A DNA stretch of 64,000 bases from Planctomycetaceae bacterium (lineage in GTDB: Bacteria > Planctomycetota > Planctomycetia > Pirellulales > UBA1268), in NCBI GenBank assembly GCA_011523305.1, contig WTHB01000152.1, positions 35,115-99,114 on the forward strand, in the 5' to 3' direction. Positions within the stretch are counted from its first letter, which is position 1. Each line of letters starts with the position of its first letter. Both the position numbers and the translations under genes were made by a program. Shown one piece after another: positions 56,592-64,000 of the stretch. A model generated the notes under the pieces. That model was not told the DNA's origin and did no database searches. It worked only from the letters and a program-made list of their open reading frames with translations.

Positions 56592-58628
56592 TCAATAGTC
56601 GTCCGCGGCGGCCGCTTGCTTTGTGCCGCCGAGCCCCAACGGCTTGGGCTTGTGCCGCACCGCCCGCCGGGCATTCTCATCCTTGAGCCGCGCGACGGCC
56701 TCTTCCAAACTCATCGCGCCTAAGTCTCCATCGAGACGGTCCCGCAGGCTGACCGTGCCGGCAGCTTCATCCCGCGGACCACAGACGACCATCATCGGAA
56801 CAAGTTCAAGTTGGGCGTTGCGAATCTTGGCACCGAGTTTCTCTGCATCGAGGTCAAGGCCGGTCCGCAGTCCGGCCGCTTGGAAGGCCGCCTCCACTGT
56901 GCGGGCGTAGGCCTCACTCTTGGCACTCACGGGAATCACTCGCACTTGCTCAGGTGCCAGCCACAGTGGAAAGGCTCCAGCGAAGTGCTCGATCAGCACG
57001 CCAATGAATCGCTCCATGCTGCCCAGCGGCGCCCGGTGAATCATCACCGGCTTGTGCCGGGCGTTATCGGCACCGATGTATTCCAGGTCGAAACGTTCGG
57101 CACTCGGCAGGTTGTAGTCGAGCTGCACGGTGCCAAGCTGCCACTCGCGGCCGAGTGAGTCGTTGATGACAAAGTCAATCTTCGGCCCATAGAACGCCGC
57201 CTCGCCTGGCTCTGGCTCACAGCCAGGCAGGTTCATCTCGCGGGCCACCTTCTCAATCGCAGCCTCGGCCTCGTCCCAGCGCTCAGGCGGGCCAACATAC
57301 TTGTCGCTTGCTTTGTCCCGAAAGCCGAGCCGAACTCGATAGGAATCAAAGGCGAGGCTCTCGAGTACCTTGAGTGTGAAGTCGATGCAGCCAGCCACCT
57401 CTTGTTCAACCTGTTCAGGCGTGCAAAAGATGTGGGCGTCGTCCTGGGTGAAGCCCCGAACGCGGGTCATACCACCCAGTTCCCCGGACTGTTCATAGCG
57501 GTAAACCGTACCAAACTCAGCCAGCCGTAGCGGCAGCTCGCGGTAACTGCGAGGCCGGGCCTTGTAGATCATCGTGTGATGCGGACAGTTCATCGGCTTG
57601 AGGAGATACTGCTCGTCCTCGTGCATCTCGATCGGCTTGAACTGGCTGTCGGCATAGTAGGGATAGTGCCCCGAGATCTTGTACAGATCGACCTTGCCAA
57701 TATGGGGTGTGTAGACCGGCTCATACCCCCGGGCAGTGAGTTCTTCCCGAACAAAGCCCTCCAGCACACTGCGAAGAGTTGCCCCCTTGGGCATCCAAAG
57801 CACCAGGCCTGAACCGACCAGGGGGCTGATGGTGAACAGGTCGAGTTGTTTGCCAAGCACCCGGTGGTCTCGCTTGCGAGCCTCTTCCAGTGCCTCCAGG
57901 TGCCGATCGAGATCTTCCTGAGTAAACCAGGCGGTGCCATAGAGTCGCTGCAGTTGGGCGTTGTTGGCATCTCCCTTCCAGTAGGCGCCGGCTAGGCTGG
58001 TCAATTTGAAGCCACCGATGCAGCCAGGGCTGGGGATGTGGGGGCCGCGGCAGAGGTCGACAAACTCACCCTGCCGATAAAACGACAGCGTGGGATGCTC
58101 GGCCAGGCCCGTTTCGATGTGCTCGACCTTAAGAGGCTGATTGAGATCACGGACGATCTCCACCGCCCTGTCGCGTTCAACCTCGACCCGCTCGAAGGCC
58201 TCATCCTCGGCGATGATCTTTCGCATCTCGGCCTCAATTACCGGCAGATCTTCTTCGGTGATTGGCCGCTTCGCCCGCATGTCGTAATAGAAGCCGTCGC
58301 CAACCGTCGGGCCGAAGGCCAGTTCGACATCTTCAAACAGACGCAGCACCGCCCGCGCCATCACATGGGCAGCCGAATGCCGCATGACCGGCAGGGCCCG
58401 TGGATCACCGGCCTGCAGCAGTTCGACAGTGGGCTCACCCTCTTCGGGCACCAGGCTGTCGAGGCCGACCAGCTTGCCGGCAAGCAGCGCGGCGATTGGC
58501 TGGCAACTGCCGTTGGTATCGGCCCTGACCGCTTCAGCGACATCAGCCAGCCGACTCCCGGTGGTGAAAGAACGCGACTGCGGGGCAGCGGTAGGGTCGG
58601 CGGGGTCGAGGAACTGAATCGTGGGCAT
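56592..58628 (-). CDS. thrS: Threonine--tRNA ligase
   Basis: [98 protein letters not shown]. Confidence 0.97.
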   Translation of the reverse strand: MPTIQFLDPADPTAAPQSRSFTTGSRLADVAEAVRADTNGSCQPIAALLAGKLVGLDSLVPEEGEPTVELLQAGDPRALPVMRHSAAHVMARAVLRLFEDVELAFGPTVGDGFYYDMRAKRPITEEDLPVIEAEMRKIIAEDEAFERVEVERDRAVEIVRDLNQPLKVEHIETGLAEHPTLSFYRQGEFVDLCRGPHIPSPGCIGGFKLTSLAGAYWKGDANNAQLQRLYGTAWFTQEDLDRHLEALEEARKRDHRVLGKQLDLFTISPLVGSGLVLWMPKGATLRSVLEGFVREELTARGYEPVYTPHIGKVDLYKISGHYPYYADSQFKPIEMHEDEQYLLKPMNCPHHTMIYKARPRSYRELPLRLAEFGTVYRYEQSGELGGMTRVRGFTQDDAHIFCTPEQVEQEVAGCIDFTLKVLESLAFDSYRVRLGFRDKASDKYVGPPERWDEAEAAIEKVAREMNLPGCEPEPGEAAFYGPKIDFVINDSLGREWQLGTVQLDYNLPSAERFDLEYIGADNARHKPVMIHRAPLGSMERFIGVLIEHFAGAFPLWLAPEQVRVIPVSAKSEAYARTVEAAFQAAGLRTGLDLDAEKLGAKIRNAQLELVPMMVVCGPRDEAAGTVSLRDRLDGDLGAMSLEEAVARLKDENARRAVRHKPKPLGLGGTKQAAAADDY

Positions 58629-58739
58629 GAACAAAAATCCTGAAGTCCGAACTGGTTCCTAGTGTTCGTGAACCAGCCGGCTGGCTGGTTTTTCAACTGG
58701 TGACAGTATCGCCGCCCCTGACAAGGGGGCAAGGCTGGC

Positions 58740-60677
58740 TCAGACCTGTCCGCCCGGCCCACGCTCAATCCCTGCCGCCCGGCGCATTTTCTCGTGTTCC
58801 AGCCGTCGCAGGTTGTAGGCTGCGATCACATCTTTTCGCGTGATGATGCCGATGAGATGCTGATAGTCATCGACTGCCACCACCGGCAGCTCATCGACAT
58901 TGGTCGCGGTGAACTTGCCGAGTGCCGTGTTGAGGTCATCCTCCGGTGTCACCGTCACGACGTTGCCATTCATCACGTCACGGGCATTGGCAATCTGCCA
59001 GATGGTGTCGTCGTAGAGATAACTCCGGACATTCTCCTCAGAGAAGATACCGACTAGTTTGCCGCTGGCATCAACCACAGGAAAATAACGCTGGGTTGAC
59101 TCGGCGAGCATGTGCACGATGTCATCAAGAGTGGTCCCCTCATGAATCAGTTTCAGACTCGGCGCCCGCTTGAAGACATTGTCGACCTTGATGCCCTCAA
59201 GAACATCGACAAAGAAATCACCGCGGTGGGCCGGTGAGTCGAGCCGGGTGGGCACCTGCTTGATATAGAGCGTCCAGCGGCGGCCCAGCAGGAATGTCAA
59301 CGTCGAGACCCAGAGGGTGGGCAGCAGCAGGCTGTAGCCACCGGTCATCTCACTGACCATCAGCACGGTCGAGAGCGGGGCCCGAGCACAACCGGAAAAG
59401 AAACCGGCCATGCCGACGATGGCAAAGGCCTGCGGGTGGCTGACCAACCCCGGCCAGAGTTCATGAAAGACCATCCCAATCGCCCCACCGAGGCAGCCGC
59501 CAATGACCATCGACGGGCCGAAGACACCGCCAGAACCACCTGATGAGATCGTCAGCGAGGTGGTCAGAATCTTGACCAAGGCCACCGTGATCAGTAACAG
59601 GGGGCCGACAGACGAGTCGGGACCGAACAGCTTTTGGAGCAAGCCGTAGCCACTGCCAAGCACCGCCAAGGCATCCCGATCATGATCGAATGCCATCCAC
59701 AAGCCGATGCCGACCAGCCCGGTGAGGGCTGCACCGATCATCGGCCTAACATGGGGTGCAATCGGCATCTTTTTGAAGAGGGCGTGAACCCCATAGAAGG
59801 TCTTGATGTAGAGCACCCCGGCGAGCGCCAGGAAGATGGCCATGGCTCCGTAGGGCAAGAGTTCCAGGGGTGAGTCGATTCCATATTGAATGTCAGCCCC
59901 GAACAGCGGCACGAATCGCAAGGATGGCGGCAGCCAGAGGCAAAAGACCGAATAGGCCACGGCTGACGAGATGGCGGCCGGCACGATGGCATCACTCTCG
60001 ATGTCGGCATCGCGATAAAGAATTTCACCGGCAAAAACGGCCCCTGCCAGTGGGGCCCGGAAGATGGCCCCCACTCCGGCTCCCATGCCGGCTGCCAGCA
60101 TAATGCGGCGATCGCGAGCGGGCAGGTTGAGCAAGCCACCAAGGAACGAACCGAAGCCCGCGCCAATCTGCGCGATTGGTCCTTCACGGCCGGCTGAGCC
60201 ACCGGTGCCGAGCGTGATGGCCGAGGCGATGGTTTTGATAACGGGAATCCGTCCGCGGATCTCACCCCGCTTATTGTGGAAGGCATCAATGGCCGCATCG
60301 GTGCCGTGACCTTCCGCCTCGGGCGCGAAAGTGTAGACCAACAGGCCTGACGCCAGCCCGCCTCCGGCCATCACCGCCACCAGCAGCCACGGTTGAAATC
60401 CATCATGATCGGCCGCTTCCACGGCGGCAGCTTCTCCATCGGACTGGGCAGGAAGCTGCTCGAACAGGGCCCCTTCAGCGGCAGCTTCCCCGGCATGAAA
60501 GCCGGCCACCTGATGCAGTGCCGTGAATTGCACGGCCTGCCCGATCACATGGAAGCCGATCGCCCCAACGCCTGCAACGACGCCAATAATTGCAGAGAGC
60601 AGGAACCACTTTCCGGTAGACCGCAGTTCGAAGCGCTGGAGGGCGGACAGGAGGTGATTCACTCGAGGCGAGTCCAA
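58740..60677 (-). CDS. ClC-type chloride channel/antiporter with C-terminal CBS domain pair
   Basis: GTGGSAGREGPIAQIGAGFGS, GAIFRAPLAGAVFAGEILYRD, GGSGGVFGPSMVIGGCLGGAIG; two CBS repeats at C-terminus. Confidence 0.95.
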   Translation of the reverse strand: MDSPRVNHLLSALQRFELRSTGKWFLLSAIIGVVAGVGAIGFHVIGQAVQFTALHQVAGFHAGEAAAEGALFEQLPAQSDGEAAAVEAADHDGFQPWLLVAVMAGGGLASGLLVYTFAPEAEGHGTDAAIDAFHNKRGEIRGRIPVIKTIASAITLGTGGSAGREGPIAQIGAGFGSFLGGLLNLPARDRRIMLAAGMGAGVGAIFRAPLAGAVFAGEILYRDADIESDAIVPAAISSAVAYSVFCLWLPPSLRFVPLFGADIQYGIDSPLELLPYGAMAIFLALAGVLYIKTFYGVHALFKKMPIAPHVRPMIGAALTGLVGIGLWMAFDHDRDALAVLGSGYGLLQKLFGPDSSVGPLLLITVALVKILTTSLTISSGGSGGVFGPSMVIGGCLGGAIGMVFHELWPGLVSHPQAFAIVGMAGFFSGCARAPLSTVLMVSEMTGGYSLLLPTLWVSTLTFLLGRRWTLYIKQVPTRLDSPAHRGDFFVDVLEGIKVDNVFKRAPSLKLIHEGTTLDDIVHMLAESTQRYFPVVDASGKLVGIFSEENVRSYLYDDTIWQIANARDVMNGNVVTVTPEDDLNTALGKFTATNVDELPVVAVDDYQHLIGIITRKDVIAAYNLRRLEHEKMRRAAGIERGPGGQV

Positions 60678-60806
60678 ACGGGCATCCGTGGCGGTGCCGA
60701 GGCCGTCACGGCACTACCGAAACTTCATTGTACCACACCATTTTTGAGGTGAATCACCGGGCGACTTGACTGCCGCCGCCTGGCGGGCAGAATTGAGGAT
60801 CGAGCC

Positions 60807-60880
60807 GGGCGATTAGCTCAGTTGGTTAGAGCACCAGCTCGACAAGCTGGGGGTCAAAGGTTCGAGTCCTTTATCGCCCA
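60807..60880 (+). tRNA. tRNA-Val (anticodon GAC)
   Basis: GGGCGAT-TA-GCTC-AGTTGGTTA-GAGC-A-CCAGC-TCGACAA-GCTGG-GGGTC-AAAGG-TTCGAGT-CCTTT-ATCGCCC-A; full cloverleaf, no encoded CCA. Confidence 0.97.
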
Positions 60881-60896
60881 CTAGACCCACTTCAGA

Positions 60897-60929
60897 AGCC
60901 TCGGAAAGCAACGCCTTTCTGGGGCTTTT
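60897..60929 (+). terminator. Intrinsic terminator candidate downstream of tRNA-Val
   Basis: AGCCTCGGAAAG-caacgc-CTTTCTGGGGCT followed by TTT; 12-bp stem including two G-U pairs. Confidence 0.6.
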
Positions 60930-61592
60930 GTCGTTTCGGCCGAGACGTAGTGCGACTTGTTGAGGCTGGCCGAATGGAACTGATGCTTGTTGAGGAGTCC
61001 GAAAAAGAGTCCCTGAAAAAAAGTAATCCAAAATGGCGCACTCACGTAGTGACGCAAAAGCGTGTGAACGACTGCCCGCAGAAATATCCACCAACCATCG
61101 AGAAGCACAAATGAATCGCCGTGGCAATGGATACCTCGATGAAGCGACTGAGCGGCTCCGCGAGGAACAGGAGAAAGAAAAAGACCCCAAGACGGTCTAC
61201 GAAGATCAGATGCTCGAGAGACGAGACGAGGACGAGTAAGGCGATCTGAGTCCGAAATCACTCCGCCAAAAAGCAATTGGGGGGATTCTTTTCCTGGCAA
61301 ATGGGGCAGGATTCCAACGCCTTAAAATTGAGTTGTCGGCTTCATCCCTCTCGAAAGAGTGCGTAAACGCTGGGGAATATCAATTCGCAAACCGTCTCCG
61401 CTGCTCTTCATTCAACCCATTTCCCAATGAAGAGGGGCTGATTGAGCGTGGCACCTGCAGCACCACAGCAGCGGCCACACCGGACTGGAGGCACCTGCAA
61501 AAACAACGGCTATTCGTGATTAAAAGTCCAATTCAGCTTCGAATCTTTATATTTAGAGAGTCTGGATAAGCACTCATACGCGCCGCAAGGAG

Positions 61593-63932
61593 TTGATTTT
61601 GAACGATTGTCTTCAAGCCTTCCGAAGAACAAGCATCTTTTGCATTACGGTTGCGACGACTCTGGGCGTCATTGCTGCTGAACCCACCAATCCCGTCGAC
61701 TACATCAATCCAGTGATTGGGAATAGCGCGCAGAAGCGTTGCGGCCGAACGATTCCTGGTCCTCATATTCCTTTTGGACTTGTCCAGCTGAGTCCGGACA
61801 CTGTCACAGGGAAGGGGAAGACCAGCGGCTACAACTGGTACGACAAAACCATTGAAGGGTTTAGCGTCAACCGCATGCCGGGTGTTGGCTACCATGGATC
61901 ACTCGGGAATTTCCAGGTGATGCCAACCACGGGAAAACTCCTGTTTCACAGTGGCTCGAACACACTTGACCAACACAAGCACGAAGGACCGGGTTGGAAA
62001 TCACCGTTTAGCCATGACGATGTTATTGCGAAGCCAGGCTACTACAGCGTCTTACTGAAACAATATGGGATCAAGGCCGAGCTAACTGCAACTCAACGCG
62101 TCGGCATGATGCGGTTCACATTCCCAGCGTCTCATTCCAGCCACATCCAGATTGATCTCGCTCGTAAGATCGGCGGTTATTCAGGGCGGCAGCATAATAT
62201 CGTCGTGGCCAACGGTACAATAAAAGGAAAAATCCGTTGCTGGGGCGAAGGTGCTGGCTTTGCCAAGGGGACAAAATACAACCTCTACTACTACGCCCAG
62301 TTTGACAAAAAGTGGGATTCATACGGACTCTGGAATCGGGGCGACGACCTCGGTGAAAGGCCAGATGTCGAGAACGACGACCTCGGCTTCCATGCCGACT
62401 TCACCACCACATCTGGCGAGCAAATCACACTCAAGATCGGCGTTTCCTACGTCAGCATGGAAGGCGCACAAGCCAATCTTGAACAAGAGCTCGACCACTG
62501 GGACTTTGACGCAGTCAAAACTGCCGCTCGCCAAACCTGGAAAGACGAAATCGACGGCATGCTCACCACCAGAGGTGGAACCGAAGATCAGAAGATGATC
62601 TTCTACAGCGCTCTCTACCGAACGATGATGTATCCGCTCGATTTCACGGATGTTGACGGCAAATACTGGGGAGCCGACAAAAAAGTTCACGGTGGCAAAA
62701 ACTACACAACGCGGATGGGATTCAGCGGCTGGGATGTTTACAAACATGAGTTCCCACTTCTAACCATCATTCGCCCCGACATCGTCAACGATCAAGTCAA
62801 CACATTCCTCGACATCTGCAACCTGACCGGAAAAACCTATCCGCTCTGGCAGATGATGGGCGATTACACCGGCGCTGGGCTTGGGGACCCTGGTCTTTCA
62901 GTGACTGTCGATGCCTACATGAAAGGCATCCAAAATTTTGACATCGATCGCGCCTACGCAATTGCCCTGCAGACTGCCCGGGGGCCTGATTCTGTTCGTA
63001 AAGAATACGAAAAGATGAATGAGTGTGGTTACGTGTACGACCACACCATTGGTGTCACACTCACACTTGAAAATACCTACGGAGATTGGTGCATAAGCCG
63101 TTTTGCTGAGGCGCTCGGCAAAGAGGGCGATGCCACCTTCTACCGCAAACGAGCAGCAGAAAATTACAAGCACCACTACGACGCTGAGGTCGGCTGGATG
63201 CGCCCCAAAGACGCCAAAGGCAACTGGAGCAAGCCCTGGACTGACAAGTTTTCGGCCGAGGGTGTCAAAGAGGGCAACACCTACCAGTGGAGTTGGTTCG
63301 TGCCCCACGATGTTCAGGGGCTCATTGATCTCATGGGCGAAGAGCGGTTCACGTCTGAACTTGATGCGTTTTTTGCTGGGGCTCCAGCCGATTTTTCACC
63401 CGGCAACAAGTACTACAACCATTCCAACGAGCCAGTGCATCAGATCATTTCCTACTTCAACTTTGCAGGCAAACCGTGGCGGACTCAGTACTGGACTCGC
63501 ACGGTACTCGACGGTGCTTACGGAATCGATCACAACGGCTTGGCCCACAACGACGATTTCGGCCAGCTTTCTGCCTGGTATGTCCTCAATGCGATGGGCT
63601 TCAACCCTGTCGCTCCTGGTGAAACCGTCTGGCACATCGGCAGTCCGATCTTTGATGAAGTCGAGATCAAACTAAATAAGGAGTACCATCTCTGCACACA
63701 ATCAACCAGCTTTCGGGTCGTCGCGAGAAACAATGCGCCGCAAAACTTCTATGTCCAGTCGGCAAGCCTGAATGGCAAGCCGCTTAGCCGTCCATGGATC
63801 AAACATAAAGAAATGATCTCTGGCGGCGTCCTTGAACTCCTCATGGGACCAAAAGAAAGCCGCTGGGGCAGTGCCAAAGAAGACCGCCCCCCTTCACTGA
63901 GCAACGGAACATTCCCGAAAGCAGTGAAATAG
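61593..63932 (+). CDS. GH92 family glycoside hydrolase (alpha-mannosidase-like), TTG start
   Basis: Signal peptide; PVDYINPVIGNSAQKRCGRTIPGPHIPFGLVQLSPDT; GYNWYDKTIEGFSVNRMPGVGYHGSLGNFQVMPTTG; FSGWDVYKHEFPLLTIIRPDIVND; GLAHNDDFGQLSAWYVLNAMGFNPVAPG. AAGGAG precedes TTG. Confidence 0.93.
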   Translation: MILNDCLQAFRRTSIFCITVATTLGVIAAEPTNPVDYINPVIGNSAQKRCGRTIPGPHIPFGLVQLSPDTVTGKGKTSGYNWYDKTIEGFSVNRMPGVGYHGSLGNFQVMPTTGKLLFHSGSNTLDQHKHEGPGWKSPFSHDDVIAKPGYYSVLLKQYGIKAELTATQRVGMMRFTFPASHSSHIQIDLARKIGGYSGRQHNIVVANGTIKGKIRCWGEGAGFAKGTKYNLYYYAQFDKKWDSYGLWNRGDDLGERPDVENDDLGFHADFTTTSGEQITLKIGVSYVSMEGAQANLEQELDHWDFDAVKTAARQTWKDEIDGMLTTRGGTEDQKMIFYSALYRTMMYPLDFTDVDGKYWGADKKVHGGKNYTTRMGFSGWDVYKHEFPLLTIIRPDIVNDQVNTFLDICNLTGKTYPLWQMMGDYTGAGLGDPGLSVTVDAYMKGIQNFDIDRAYAIALQTARGPDSVRKEYEKMNECGYVYDHTIGVTLTLENTYGDWCISRFAEALGKEGDATFYRKRAAENYKHHYDAEVGWMRPKDAKGNWSKPWTDKFSAEGVKEGNTYQWSWFVPHDVQGLIDLMGEERFTSELDAFFAGAPADFSPGNKYYNHSNEPVHQIISYFNFAGKPWRTQYWTRTVLDGAYGIDHNGLAHNDDFGQLSAWYVLNAMGFNPVAPGETVWHIGSPIFDEVEIKLNKEYHLCTQSTSFRVVARNNAPQNFYVQSASLNGKPLSRPWIKHKEMISGGVLELLMGPKESRWGSAKEDRPPSLSNGTFPKAVK

Positions 63933-64000
63933 TGTTCGGGAGACTGTGCGGCTTGGTTGACCTGGGCCCTTCAAAAAAGTCCACATAAGAGCCTCGCAGG

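Noticed and set aside
58671-58695. Plus-strand intrinsic terminator (AACCAGCC-GGCT-GGCTGGTT-TTTC)
   Set aside because: Although it has a short U-tract on the plus strand, the flanking genes are both minus-strand, so a plus-strand terminator has no supported transcript; kept only as a leader structure candidate.
60813-61190. Minus-strand ORF ending VGDKGLEPLTPSLSSWCSNQLS
   Set aside because: Its C-terminus is the antisense translation of the tRNA-Val gene, a well-known spurious annotation.
61033-61239. 68-aa plus-strand ORF (LDEATERLREEQEKEKDPKTVYEDQMLERRDEDE)
   Set aside because: Charged, short, no convincing RBS or family; cannot be distinguished from chance.
1-64000. Mobile elements, prophage, toxin-antitoxin, restriction or CRISPR-Cas systems
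   Set aside because: No transposase, integrase, phage structural, Cas, or RM signature was seen in the ORF translations.

Overview
This 64 kb window is GC-rich, densely coding DNA that looks planctomycetal (Pirellulales-like). Support for that comes from BBP7-family barrel, DUF1559, DUF1501, PSD1/DUF1549/DUF1553, DUF6677-like proteins and abundant sulfatases. Main blocks: a MacAB-TolC type efflux operon (1-6303, -); BBP7 porin; a Popeye-like cyclic-nucleotide-binding membrane protein; a multihaem cytochrome c; ferritin; a DUF6428-ArsC fusion; a tandem glycine riboswitch in front of gcvP; APC permease; lysS and a LolCD-type operon; ilvE; spoVG with an inserted zinc ribbon next to ispE; rlmN, rsmE; several planctomycete-type unknowns; GNAT protein with a histone-H1-like basic tail; cysI-type sulfite reductase; a PSD1-DUF1501-sulfatase-sulfatase operon divergent from a ROK regulator with a perfect 11-bp inverted repeat between them; SDR; glnA; thrS; ClC channel with CBS domains; tRNA-Val(GAC); and a GH92 glycosidase. 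No CRISPR array, transposase, integrase or rRNA was recognised. The items most worth follow-up are the Popeye-like protein, the zinc-ribbon SpoVG, the H1-tailed GNAT, the ROK operator with mirrored promoters, the DUF6428-ArsC fusion, and a recurring pattern of stop codons embedded in U-less 3' hairpins. All family calls were made by reading motifs; no database search was run.
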